Both the position numbers and the translations under genes were made by a program. The notes under the pieces are model-generated. The model did not search any database. It saw nothing but the letters and a program-made list of their open reading frames with translations, and was not told the origin of the DNA. A stretch of 64,000 nt of DNA, taken from assembly GCA_018398585.1 (NCBI GenBank), contig JAGTTD010000019.1, positions 10,501,838 to 10,565,837 of the forward strand. Reading direction: 5' to 3'. Positions 52,758 to 63,995 of the stretch are shown here, piece by piece. The DNA is from Simmondsia chinensis (lineage: Eukaryota > Streptophyta > Magnoliopsida > Caryophyllales > Simmondsiaceae). Position 1 is the first letter of the stretch; every line of letters starts with the position of its first letter.

Positions 52758-53919
52758 ATGGATGATGTTACTTGTGAGATCATGTCTTGGCTTCCAGCCA
52801 AATCTCTTTTGAGGTTTTCTTGTGCGTCTTCTCAATTTCGTGATTTGATTTCAAATGATGATTTTGTTGAAAGACAATCTTTTTGCACCCTTAGCTGTTG
52901 TGCGGATGGATTTCTGTTACAACCAGAAAATGATTTCTCTCGTGGTGACTTGGAGGTGTCCTCATCTTTTGGGGGATTTTTCTCCTGTTATGCCGCCGGA
53001 GGTATTAGAAGTGCTGACTGAAAATGTTTGTGTGATTGGCGTGTAGGGCGGATTGGTGCTATGCCGAGACTACAACGTTTCCCGGTTGCTTGTTTGTAAT
53101 CCTGCCTCAAGTGTAAGTTAGCCGGTGGTGCTACCTGAGGATATTTCTAGGAGTTATTTGGATTCTCCTTTAAACTTAGTTTTTGGGTGCTTTGATACTG
53201 CTCCGCGTTTTGGATTTTATCTTTTTCTGATGGTGATGGATCAGAGTCATCCTTATTACGGTCCATGGTCTAGTGAATACCAGGTGTATTTCTGGGGGGG
53301 TGAGTGGAATTTTTGGGGGACTTTTGATGTGGGCCCCAGAAATATTTCACTTGCTGATCATGTTTGTTTGAATGGGGAACTTTTCTTTTTGTCTAACTGG
53401 GGTCATTATTTGGAAGGTATTGACAATCGCCCTTACTTGGTTGGCTGGAATACTCAGGCAAAGGTGTCACGTAGAATGGTCCTTCCCCCTATAGTCTGTG
53501 ATGACTTATTTTCTTGTCGAGATGCTAAGATTTCCACATGGTTGAATGTGTCAACGGATATGCCTGTTTTGTGGTTGGTCACCCTCTATAGCCCCGTGTT
53601 TACCGTTTGGACTTTGACTATTGTAGAAGACCCTTCTTCCTAGGTAAGGCAGCATCGGCCGTTTATCTGTCTGCCTTGGTCTGGCGGTAGATGGGATCCC
53701 GTTGTTACAAGCTTTGCGGTGTCTTGGGAGAGCTAAGCATTTACCGCCCATAACCAAGTGTTTCGTTGTGATCTTCGGGGCGATCTTCGTGGCCGTGTGT
53801 CTTTCCTAGGAAGCTACAGGGGTGACTTTCAGACCCAGCTGTTTTCATACTCAAGCTCAATGTTCCGTTGTGGAGATGATCCTATGGTGCCTTTTAATGC
53901 TTTTGAGTAGGTTCTGTGA
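52758..53919 (+). pseudogene. F-box protein pseudogene
   Basis: The ATG at 52758 opens MDDVTCEIMSWLPAKSLLRF and ASSQFRDLISNDDFVERQ, a plant F-box (LP-K-L-RF pattern) that would bind Skp1 in an SCF ubiquitin ligase. After a frameshift near 52960-52990 the frame continues with LVLCRDYNVSRLLVCNPASS, then LVFGCFDTAPRFGFYLFLM, GGEWNFWGTFDVGP, NGELFFLSNWGHYLEGIDNR, PYLVGWNTQAKVSRRMVLPP, a C-terminal repeat domain of the F-box-associated kind. Stops at 53044, 53119, 53641, about 53734 and 53908 break it. It is the only likely host gene relic outside transposons; a retroposed copy cannot be excluded because no introns are seen. Confidence 0.72.
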
Positions 53920-54194
53920 AAAGGATTTTGGTAGCTGTAGTAGCTCTTTTTGTGTATTACTGTCTTTATGACCAAACCCCTTCTGAAGTTTTTATACGCA
54001 GTTAATAGCTTGGTTTCATAGCTTAATTTGTAGGTTCGTACTTGTATTAAATGTTTGCATGAGTTTCCAAGTTTTGCCGTGACTGTTCAGAGTGTTTGGT
54101 CTTAAATGGATTTATATAATTGCGTGGTCTTAATCTTTTGGAGTGGATTGCAGTTTGTTGATCCTTGATGTTGTGCAGCACGCTAGTAGTTGTA
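53920..54194. other. Spacer between F-box relic and repeat array
   Basis: Probably the 3' flank of the F-box relic; no other feature seen. Confidence 0.5.
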
Positions 54195-55305
54195 GGTTCT
54201 CACGTTATGTGAGGGCTCCCACTCCCAACATTTCTGTGCAGCACGCATAGGAGGGGACCCAAATAAACGCGGACACTCATGGTAGGTGAAGGTGTACCGC
54301 CCCAAATACTCCGTGCTCCCATTTCAAGTGGAGCAAAACAACGACTAGCCCCCTGCAAAGGAGGGGACCCAAATGAACGTGGACACTCACGATAGGTGAA
54401 GGTGTACCGCCCCAAATACTCCGTGCTCCCATTTTAAGTGGAGAAAAACAACGGCTAGCCCCTTGCGTAGGAGGGGACTATTATGCTCGGGATTGAACCC
54501 CAAGCATGAGCTAAGTAAAATTGAGATAGATGAGAGTGTGAGATGAGAAAGAAGTGAATTAAGATGAGAAATTAGAGGAATTGGAATGAGCAATAGAGAG
54601 AGTTACCAAAACAACTGCTAGCCCCCAGTGTGTGATGGGACTCAAGACAACCAGGGTCTTTCATGTTACATGAGAGTTACCGCGCCCGAATAACTCCGTG
54701 CTCCCATTTCGAGTGGAGCAAAACAACGGCTAGCCCCATGCGTTGGAGGGGACCCAAATGAACGCGGACACTCACGGTAGGTGAAGGTGTACCACCCCAA
54801 ATACTCGGTGCTCCCATTTTAAGTGGAGAAAAACAACGGCTAGCCCCTTGCATAGGAGCGGACCCAAATGAATGTGGACACTCATGGTAGGAGAAGGTGT
54901 ACCGCCCCAAATACTCTGTGCTCCCATTTCAAGTGGAGCAAAATAACCGTCAGCCCTCAGTGTGTGAGGGGACCCAAGACAACCGTGGGCTCTCATGTTA
55001 AATGAGAGTTACCGCACCCGAATAACTCCGTGCTCCCATTTCAAATGGAGCAAAAAAATGGCTAGTCCCCTGCGTAGGAGGGGACCCAAATGAACGCGGA
55101 CACTCACGGTAGGTGAAGGTGTACCGCCCCAAATACTCCGTGCTCCAATTTTCAAGTGGATCAAAACAACGGCTAGCCCCCTGCGTAGGAGGGGACCCAA
55201 ATGAACACAGACACTCACTATAGGTGAAGGTGTACCGCCCCAAATATTCCGTGCTTCCATTTCAAGTGGAGCAAAACAACGGCTAACCCCTTGCTAGGAG
55301 GGGAC
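54195..55305. repeat. 110-bp tandem array, left part
   Basis: About eight units recur every 110 bp around CCGTGCTCCCATTTCAAG (for example at 54311 and 54421). Two unit types alternate: type A with CACTCACGGTAGGTGAAGG and type B with a CTCTCA...TGAGAG hairpin. An LTR fragment (54479-54605) lies inside. The array resumes at 58805 after Gypsy G. Confidence 0.95.
54479..54605 (-). repeat. Gypsy G LTR fragment inside the array
   Basis: 127 bp identical in layout to the first 127 bp of the Gypsy G left LTR (from 55306), including the same preceding GGGAC and array sequence. It ends abruptly into array sequence (CAAAACAACTGCTAGCCCCC). Confidence 0.9.
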
Positions 55306-55885
55306 TATTATGCTCGGGATTGAACCCCAAACATGAGCTAAATAAAATTGAGATAGATGAGAGTATGAGATGAGAAAGAAGTAAATTAAGATGATAAATT
55401 AGAGGAATTGGGATGAGCAATAGAGAGAGTTAGATGAGAAAGAGAAGGTTTGATCTCAAATCTGGATATTTGTTGATATTTGATTGAATGATCTGAATTA
55501 TTACACCAATCAGCTACTTATAAGCAAACAGGACAAGCAATACAATGAATCAAGACACACTACTAACTGCCTTATTAGAAAAATATCTAGAATAACCAAA
55601 AAAATATCTTCTAACTAACTCTTAAGGCATTTTGGCCCCAAAGGAAAGCCATGCTGCGAGTAATTAACCGCAGCTTTTTACAATTGAGAACTAAGCACAG
55701 AAATGCAGCAACTACCAGCACCTAAGTAATGCAGCCAATGCAGCCCTTCAACATTGACCTCATGCCTTATTCCAGAACTACTAATCAACAACATAGCACG
55801 AGCAAATCAAACATAACAGCAGCAGATCAGCAACAGAATCAACACCCGAAATCCCCTAGATTCTCATCCAGCTTGGATCATAACA
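55306..55885 (-). repeat. 3' LTR of Gypsy G
   Basis: 580 bp, TATTATGCTCGGG to GATCATAACA on the plus strand. The minus-strand purine tract AAGGGGAAGGGAA adjoins it. Confidence 0.93.
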
Positions 55886-55924
55886 TTCCCTTCCCCTTGA
55901 GAGTCTTGTCCTCAAGAATGGAAA

Positions 55925-56347
55925 TTAGTGATCGTCCATGCCTCGCAATGTAACTCTTGATCCCTGACATTCAAAAGTCACAGCTCTATTAACATAATCA
56001 AAGGACACTGGGTTGAAAGAACGCATCCAATCAACTCCAAGCACCATATCACATCCACCCAAGGGAAGGACTCTGAAATCGTATGTTAATTGATGCTCAT
56101 GCATAGACCACTGAAAAGCTCGGCATTTGTCCTGAGTAAGGATAGAGTTTCCATCATCCATGGTCACTGCTAAGGGATGAGTCTTAATCACCTCGTGCCC
56201 CACTTTCTTCACTATCTTAGGATCAATAAAACTGTGGGTGCTACCACTATCAATCAAGATGACAATAGATCTCATGCCTGCTTTTCCTTTGATCCTGATC
56301 ATGTTATGAATTCCTTGTCCTGTCAAAGCCTTCAGAGAGATTTCCAC
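55925..56347 (-). pseudogene. Gypsy G aspartic protease
   Basis: MEISLKALTGQGIHNMIRIK, IVILIDSGSTHSFIDPKIV (DSG active site), VTMDDGNSILTQDKC and LPLGGCDMVLGVDWMRSF: an open, well-kept Gypsy protease. It ends in a stop next to a short ILED trace and the purine tract, which marks the deletion junction. Confidence 0.9.
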
Positions 56348-56386
56348 TTCATCCTCAATAGAAAATTCTTGATCAGAATCCTCCTC

Positions 56387-57990
56387 TTAAATGTGTGCCT
56401 CATCAGTATCCGAATGCCCTTCAATGTTAACTCCTCTAATTGTCATGAGGAACTTAGGATTACATTTATGTCCAAATTCATAAGGCTGACGGCACTTGAG
56501 AAAGTCTTTGAGGCCTCTTCCCAAAAGTATTCTTCTCATTCTTCTCAAGGTTGCGGTTGACATTGGGTTCATCTGACCCCTTTTGAGGTTGTTGGAAACT
56601 TTCTCCTCTATGCTTTGGCCCATCATTGGATGTTAGAACGGTGGCCTCAAACAATTTGGCCTTTGCATAAGCTTTGGATAAAGAAGTAGGACCAATTGCC
56701 TTCACCAAGTTCTTGATTTTTGGCTTTAATCCACTATTGAAACTTGAGACAAAAAATGACTCAGTGGCTTGAGGATAGACCGTTATCATGCTTGCTCTAA
56801 GGTTTTCAAACCTTGTCATATACTCCTTCACAGTTGAGACTTGAGTCACCTTGTTGAAGTTATCAACAATGTCACTAGAATCTTCATCACCATATCGTTC
56901 ACAAATCTCAACCATAAATTCAGCCCAAGTTAGTGTAGAATTACTCTTCAATAGGCTATAAAGCCAAACTTCATGATCTTCTTGAAGGTAAACCGCAGCT
57001 AATTCCACCTTTTGTTCATTAGGAATGGAATAAAAGTGGAAATAACGTTCACATCTTGTTAACCAAGAATGTGGCTGCTTCCCATCAAAATTTTCGAGTT
57101 GAACTCTGGGTTGTCTGAAGCCATTGTCTCTACCACCACTTATAACATCACTGCCTTAAACAGGACCATTTCCAGAAGCATTCTGCCCAAAAAAATGCTG
57201 CTGAGTAGGGTCTGGTGGCCGAACAAAATGTTCTACATTTAGACAGGCAGGTCGTGCGTGTGTTGGATCAAGAGATTGCTCATGTTGCACTACATTGAAG
57301 GCGTTTGACCTGAGGTGTACTGAATGATCTTGGTGATGCACATTCTGTCCAAGATTAGAGCTAGAAGTCTGCATTTGCTCCTGAGCACTTGGTTTGACAT
57401 GCGAATTAGCAGTTATTTCAACATCTGGAGCAATATTCTAAGGTCTAGCATTAAGTCCAGCTTCTACATTTTGTTCCTGAGTTCTGATCTCAGCAGCTTG
57501 CGTGCGATCCTGAAGTCCAAGGGTGATGTTCTGCATTTGAGGATTAATCTCAACAGAAGGCCTCTTCTGCGGTTGTGCAAACAATTGACTGGCAGGAAGC
57601 AAAGGTTCAGGAGCTGAAGACGCATGTTGTTTATTGAATTTCTCACGAACTTTAGCCAATTTCTCCTCCAACCTCTGCATTTGTTGATTAACTCGATTTG
57701 CAATCCTCTCCTCCAATTCTTGAAATCTTTAATTGACTTGCTTAGAAATGTTCTCTTTAAGTTCTTGCGATTGTTGATCAATTCGATTGTTAAGCTTTAG
57801 CTCCATCTCTATCATCAGCTCGCTCTGTGATTGTTGCATCTGAGCAAACATTGCCTTCATGTTAGCATTTAACTGTCCAACCATAACTTCTGGCTCTTGT
57901 GTAGTATTGGCAGCAACAACCTCAGCAAATGATGGATTCGCAGCTACTTTTGCAGCTCCATAGCTGGTTGGGACTCCACTGATCATTATT
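56387..57990 (-). pseudogene. Gypsy G gag
   Basis: 57986-57729 and 57716-57438 hold the N-terminal, Gln-rich coiled-coil part (EVMVGQLNANMKAMFAQMQQ, MEERIANRVNQQMQRLEEKL). 57374-57156 is a spacer. 57008-56478 is the capsid core (MELAAVYLQEDHEVWLYSLL, TWAEFMVEICERYGDEDSSD, VDNFNKVTQVSTVKEYMTRF). 56626-56387 includes the knuckle remnant CRQPYEFGHKCNPKF. Stops near 57725, 57437 and 57155 and a frameshift near 56500 break it. Confidence 0.9.
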
Positions 57991-58224
57991 GAGTGAGCAA
58001 CACTTAGTTCTTCAACTAATTGAGCAAAATTTGCAAGGCTTCGAACCGTTTTTGTTGATTAGTTGCAGCTAGCATCAAAACTTGACACAATACCACTCAA
58101 ATGAGTTGAATTTGATTCAACTAAACCAAATGCTAAGCATCTGAGGTCTCTTACGCAGCAACAGCAATCTATTTTCAGTTTCTTTTTATTTTTTATTAAA
58201 AGCTTGATTGGAAGCCAAATGAGG

Positions 58225-58237
58225 CTCTGATACCAAT
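58225..58237 (-). promoter_or_regulatory. tRNA-iMet primer binding site of Gypsy G
   Basis: The minus strand reads ATTGGTATCAGAG directly inside the 5' LTR. Confidence 0.88.
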
Positions 58238-58804
58238 GGTTATGCTCGGGATTGAACCCCAACATAAGCTAAGTAAAATTGAGATAGATGAGAGTATGAG
58301 ATGAGAAAGAAGTGAATTAAGATGAGAAATTAGAGGAATTGGGATGAGAAATAGAAAGAATTAGATGAGAGAGAGAAGGTTTGATCTCAAATCGAGATAT
58401 TTGTTGATATTTGATTGAATGATCTGAATTATTACACCAATCAGCTACTTATAAGCAAACAAGACAAGCAATATAATGAATCAAGACACACTACTAACTG
58501 CCTTATTAGAAACATATCTAGAATAACCAAAAAAATATCTTCTAACTCTTCAAGCATTTTGGCGTAAAAGGAAAGCCATGCTAAAAGCAATTAACCGCAG
58601 CTTATTAAAATTGAGAAATAAGCACTGAAATGCAGCAACTACCAGCACCTAAACAATGCATCTCTTCAACAAGTGACTTCATGCCTTATTTTGGAACTAC
58701 TAACCAACAACATAGCAAGAGCAAATCAAACATAACAGCAGCAGATCAGCAACAGAATCAACACCCAAAATCCCCTAGATTCTCATCAAGATTGGATCAT
58801 AAAA
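58238..58804 (-). repeat. 5' LTR of Gypsy G
   Basis: 567-bp partner of 55306-55885, a few percent diverged, GGTTATGCTCGGG to GATCATAAAA. Confidence 0.93.
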
Positions 58805-60640
58805 GGGACCTAAATGATTGCGGACACTCATGGTAGGTGAAGGGGTACCACCCCAAATACTCCGTGCTCCCATTTCAAGTGGAGCAAAAAAACGGCTAGC
58901 ACCCTGTGGAGGAGGGGACCCAAATGGGGGCAGACACTCACGTTAGGTGAAGGCGTACTGCCCCGAATATTCCATGCTCCCATTTCAAGTGGAGTAAAAC
59001 AACAGCTAGCCCTCTGTGTAAGATGGGACCTAAATGACCGCGAACACTCACGGTAGGTGAAGGTGTACCACCCCAAATACTCCGTGCTCCCATTTCAAGT
59101 AGAGGAAAACAACGGCTAGCCCCCTGCATAGGAGGGGACCCAAATGAATGCGGACACTCACGGTAGGTGAAGGCGTACCATCCCAAATACTCTGTGCTCC
59201 CATTTCAAGTGGAGCAAAACAACGGCTAGCCCCCTGCATAGGAGGGGACCCAAATGAACACGAACACTCACGGTAGGGGAAGGTGTACCGCCCCAAATAC
59301 TTCGTTCTCCCATTTCAAGTTGAGCAACACAACCACAAGCCCCCAGCGTGTGAAGGGACTCAAGACAACCACGGTCTCTCACGTTATATGAGAGTTACCG
59401 TGCCCGAATAACTCCGTGCTCCCATTTCAAGCGGAGCAAAACAATGGCTAGCCCCCTGCATAGGAGGGGACCCAAATGAACGTGGACATTCATGGCAGGT
59501 AAATGTGTACCGCCCCAAATAATACGTGCTCCCATTTCAAGTGAAGCAAAAAAACGGCTAGCCCCCTGCATAGGAGGGGACCTAAATGAACACGGACACT
59601 CATGGTAGGTGAATTTGTACCCCCCAAAATATTCCATGCTCCCATTTCAAGTAGAGAAAAATAATGGCTAGCCCCCTGCGCAAGAGGGGACCCAAATGAA
59701 CGCGTACATTCACGGTAGGCGAAGGCGTACCACCCCGAGTACTTCGTGCTCCCATTTCAAGTGGAGCAAAACAAATGCCAGCCCCCATTGTGTGAGGGGA
59801 CTCAAGACAACCGCGGTCTCTCATGTTATATGAGAGTTATCATGCCCGAATAACTCTGTGCTCCCATTTCAAGTGAAGCAAAACAACGGCTAGCCCCCTG
59901 CGTAGAAGGGGACCCAAATGAACGCTGACACTCACGGTAGGTGAATTTGCACCGCCCAGAATACTCCGTACTCTCATTTCAAGTGGAGCAAAACAATGGC
60001 TAGCTCCCTGTGTAAGAGGGGACCCAAATGAACGCATACACTCACAGTAGGTGAAGGTGTACCGCCCCGGGTACTTCGTGCTCCCATTTCAAGTAGAGCA
60101 AAATAACTGCCAACCCCCATTGTGTGAGGGGACTCAAGACAACTGCGGTCTTTCACGTTATATGAGAGTTATCGCGCCCGAATAGCTCCGTGCTCCCATT
60201 TCAAGTGGAGAAAAACAACGGCTAGCCCCCAGCATAGGAGGGGACCCAAATGAATGCCGACACTCACGATAAGTGAAAGTGTACTGCCCTGAATGCTCCG
60301 TACTCCCATTTCAAGTGGAGCAAAAGAACCATCATCACCCAGTGTGTGAGGGGACTTAAGACAACCGCGGGCTCTCACACTATATGAGAGTTACTGCGCC
60401 CTAATAACTCCATGCTCCCATTTCAAGTGGTGCAAGGGGACCCAAATGAATGCGGACAATCACGGTAGGTGAAGGTGTGCCGCCCCGAATACTCTGTGCT
60501 CCCATTTCAAGTGGAGCAAAACAATCACCAGCCCCCAGTGTGTGAGGGGACTCAAGACAACCGCGGGCTCTCATGTTATGTGAGAATTACCGCGCCCCGA
60601 GTAACTCCGTGCTGCCATTTTAATTGGCGCAAAAGCAACC
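58805..60640. repeat. 110-bp tandem array, right part
   Basis: About seventeen further units with the same core (for example 58865, 59083, 59193, 59745, 60190). Type B units recur at roughly 59345, 59785, 60118, 60340 and 60540, every two to four units, giving a loose higher-order pattern. The last unit is degenerate and leads straight into the promoter-like region of the next gene relic. Confidence 0.95.
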
Positions 60641-60960
60641 GCTAGACCTCAGTATTTAAGCGGATGGCGTTACCGGATTCCAAGACACTATGCCACGTGC
60701 CCCATTTTCCCTTTTTTTCATTCACTTTCCCTACTTTTTCTGGTCTTTAAGACCCGTTGCTGTTCATAAAGCCCTAATTCCACTTTTTTCTAGTGCTTTT
60801 TTTCTCCTCTCACGAATCTCCGCTTTTGTTCTTCTTTCATCTCCAATTTCAAATTGATTTCATGGTAATTATTGATTTTTTACATCTTTTCGACTGGAAA
60901 CAAGGTTTGATTTTGTTTTATCTTGGTTTTTTTTTCTACTTTAACTTAAATCGTCCCATT
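60641..60960 (+). promoter_or_regulatory. Promoter and 5' leader candidate
   Basis: GTATTTAAGCGG near 60650 resembles a TATA box. A pyrimidine-rich leader follows, with a CATGGTAATT splice-donor-like site near 60862, up to the ATG at 60970. The region joins the tandem array to the coding relic. Confidence 0.4.
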
Positions 60961-60969
60961 AGGGCTTCC

Positions 60970-63900
60970 ATGGAGGAACTTGAAGTTCCCATGGAAGATC
61001 CTAATGTTAATGCTTAAGCCGTGGAGGATTTTATGGCCTATTTGGTTAGTTTTCACTTTTGTAATTTTGTGGAGGCAGGGGTGCTTCCAAACGAGGCGAT
61101 TTCTCCTTCTGTCTGTTAGCCGCCTGGTCCTGAGAGTGCGCCCTCAGTTTTAGAGATGGACGCCCCCGTCTCGCTTGGAGGGGACCATGCTGAGTCATCT
61201 AATGTTTGTTAGGGTAAAATTCCCTTTCTAACCTTCTTTTGGTTTCTCTCTCACTTCTTTTTTTTTTTTTTTTTTTTTGTCTTAGCAAGATTGCTCCAAA
61301 ACGTGTGCAAAAGTGAGGCAGATCCCAGGGCCGAACTGGGGGAGCATCTGCTGAGGAGGGACTGGCCGTTGAGCCACTGTCATGGTTTGCTCCTTCCTTT
61401 ACAAGGTCCCTTGATGAAGCGGCTGTGTGTGCTCAATACCCTGAGGCAGTTTCAGCTCTTCCTTTGGGGTCACTTGTATCCTCCTTGGCCATAAAGGAGG
61501 GAATGAGGAAGTTTTGTGAGAAGTATTATTTTCCAGATGATTATAAAATTGTAGGCCCTGGGGAGAACGATAGCATTTTGTATCCTCGTTCTCCTGGATT
61601 TCTTTCCGTTACAATTGATTCCCTGGAAGCCAGCTTTCGCTTCCCCTTGCCAAACATTCTTGAGTGGGTTTTTAGGCAATATTCTCTGTGCCCTAGCCAG
61701 ATTATCCCTAACAGTTTTCGCAATATCTATGGCTACCTGCTCACTTGTTTTGTAGCCTTCCACCCGTAGCTTCGATTACCTTTTCTGGTGAAAGAAAGTT
61801 AGGGTTGTAGCTGCCTTTGAGGGTAAGCTAGGGATTAAGTTTGTGGTGCTCAACCCCTCTAAATTGAATTTTTGGCAAAATAAGTTTGTCTAGGTGAGGT
61901 CTCCTCAGCCTCTCAATATCCCTACCCATTGGACCACCCAAAACAAGTGCAGCATCCCTTCAGAGGATGGCTTATCTTCCCATGATAAGGAGGTGGTTTA
62001 GTATTTTGAAAGGGACCTGAACTCACGGTACTTAGCCACCAAAGAAGTACTGTCTCAGGAGAAGGTTTTAATTAAGGCAGGGTTGTGTGCCCCGCCTGTT
62101 ATTGGTGAGTGGCATTTCTTGGGTCAATGAAACCTTTCTTTACTTGGATTTTCTATTTTTCCTCTTCTTTTTTTTTTGTGTCATGGCAGGAAGCTAACAT
62201 AGACGTGGTAGGGCTTACTGAAGCCTACCGTGAGGAATTAAGGCAAAAGAAAGGAGAGGCTGGGGGTAAGAAGACCACCAGGAATGGAAAAAGGGCTGCC
62301 ATGGGGGGTAGAGAAGAGCCTCCCAAAAAGGTTACACAGTCCGAAAGGGCTAAAAATAAGAAGACCCAGATCATTACAGATAATCCTGCAGCAGGTTCCT
62401 CTCAGGCGGAAGCCCCTCCTGCGCCCATTGTTCAGGCTTCTCCTGCCGTGGAAGGGCCGCTATCTACTCGTGGGGATCAAAGAGGGGACGCCTCACCACC
62501 ACGGCTAGAAAAGAATATCTCCCAGGGTGAGCGACAGAGGGTAGTAACGGGTGAGCCCTTGGTTGAGGAGGGAATGGAAACTGTCGCTGAAGTTTCGGTC
62601 CCTTTATCAGAGACAACTGCAGGGGAACTGCCTTCGGTTTTCGCCTGAATTACCGGGCGCTCAATCAACTTTTACTGAGGTTTAACCATCCGATGATGAA
62701 GAAAGGACCGCCCAGGGTGGATTAGGCCAAAGAGGGGCATTTCCAGACCTACCTTTAGTCCCACCAGAGGGAACTTCTATCCCTTCAGAGGTCCAACCGT
62801 TCTTTTCTTTATCTCTAAGGAACGAACCTCTTCTGGGAGCCCCAGTATTAGCTCAGGGACAGCCTTTGGAGGGGAGTGAGAGTGTGGGACACAGTGGGGG
62901 TTTGGGCAGGCTTCCTCCCTCTTTCTCCATTGATCTATCCGCTCTTAAAGACCCTCTTCTTTCTTCTAGATTACCACCCTTGCTTTTTCAAAGCAAGGTT
63001 CCTTCAGTTGGAGAGACCCCTTTTGGAGCTCCTTCTCAACCTGCTAGTTCAAGCTCCTGTTCCTCTTTCCTTCAAGAGGGTGCTGATGCCATTCGCCGGG
63101 CTAGCTTGGCGGTATTTCCTTCATAGAGCTTATCGCCGCTTACCAGGGACACGGTTGCTACTTATGTTTTGAAGGTATCTCTTTTTACTGACTATATCAG
63201 TATATCATCATCCCAAATGTATATTTTTGCGTTGTGGTTTCAGATCAGCTCTTGGACTGCCACCATGGCTTTAGAGTGGTTTTGTGAACGAGAGGCAACC
63301 ATTCAGGAGTTGACCCACTTAAGGGAGGAGAGGAGAAAGCTAGATGAGGAGGCCCAAGAAGCAAGAACGGCGAGGGACGAGAAGGGTAGAGTTGTATAGC
63401 AGCTTACAAGAGAAAAAGAGGCCGTGGTGGAGGAAGCCCGGTTGTTAACAGAAAAAAGGACAAGGAGGTAATGGAAGCGTAGTTGGCGAAAGAGGAAAGG
63501 AAGAAAGCCATGGCAGAAGCCCAGTTAATAAGGGTAGAGAAAGAGGGAATGGCAGCTAAAGCTCAAAGACAATGGGAAGAAAAGAAGAAGATGGCGACCG
63601 AGGCCCAAAGGCTAAGGGAAGAGAAGGAAAAGATGGCGGAAGAGGTCCGGAGCCTGAGAGAAGAGTTACAAGCTAGCCAGGTACAGGCAGCAGAACTTTG
63701 TGATGAGGCCCAAGCTAAAAGGCCTGGAGTTGTGGAAAGTACAGCAGAGGCTATTTCATAGTTTAGGGCTAGCAGCGAATTCCAAGACCTGATGAGCTCC
63801 TTTTATTGGCGTGGCGTTACTTCCGGTCTTTTAGGATTTGCTAATCGCTTGGTTCGCCACGTCTCTAGCCTCAGCCATGATCTACTTCAACAGGTGGGGA

Positions 63901-63995
63901 ATCAATTTTATCAAGACCTTGTGCATTCACGGGGAACATCTGGGGCTCCTGGGACTTCTGGAAGTGGCCAAACCTAGCCGCCTCCCTTCAACCTC
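60970..63995 (+). pseudogene. Intron-bearing relic with Transposase_28-like domain
   Basis: The ATG at 60970 opens MEELEVPMEDPNVNA and a stop. Exon-like parts then give SLDEAAVCAQYPEAVSALPL, EGMRKFCEKYYFPDDYKIVG, SVTIDSLEASFRFPLPNILE, WVFRQYSLCPSQIIPNSFRN. That matches the 'putative gypsy type transposon' domain (PF04195, Transposase_28). A Lys/Pro-rich region follows (62190-62648), then a Glu/Lys/Arg coiled coil with REEKEKM-type repeats (63250-63760). Clear GT...AG introns lie at about 61210-61286, 62104-62190 and 63173-63243. Stops at several points (61015, 61119, 61208, 61767 and others) show decay. It continues past the window end. Function of the family is not established. Confidence 0.65.
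62104..62190 (+). other. Intron in Transposase_28-like relic
   Basis: GTGAGTGG opens it, a T-rich tract precedes TGTCATGGCAG at the end, and coding resumes with GAAGCTAACATAGACG. Length and signals fit a plant intron. Confidence 0.65.

Larger units (their letters stand above)
55306..58804 (-). mobile_element. Internally deleted Gypsy G in the tandem array
   Basis: Minus-strand Gypsy element with LTRs 55306-55885 and 58238-58804 and a perfect target duplication GGGAC (55301-55305 and 58805-58809), which is array sequence. It has a tRNA-iMet primer site, gag, zinc-knuckle trace and protease. Protease is followed at once by the purine tract, so RT, RNase H and integrase are deleted. Gag and protease are close to those of Gypsy D'. 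Confidence 0.95.

Noticed and set aside
54200..60378. A series of 65-84-residue minus-strand frames with shared MGRYTFTY and VHLGPLL motifs
   Set aside because: They come from the 110-bp tandem array. The unit length is not a multiple of three, so each frame drifts through all three phases.
54195..60640. CRISPR-like array
   Set aside because: Units are about 110 bp with no unique spacers between constant repeats, in plant DNA; it is a tandem satellite.
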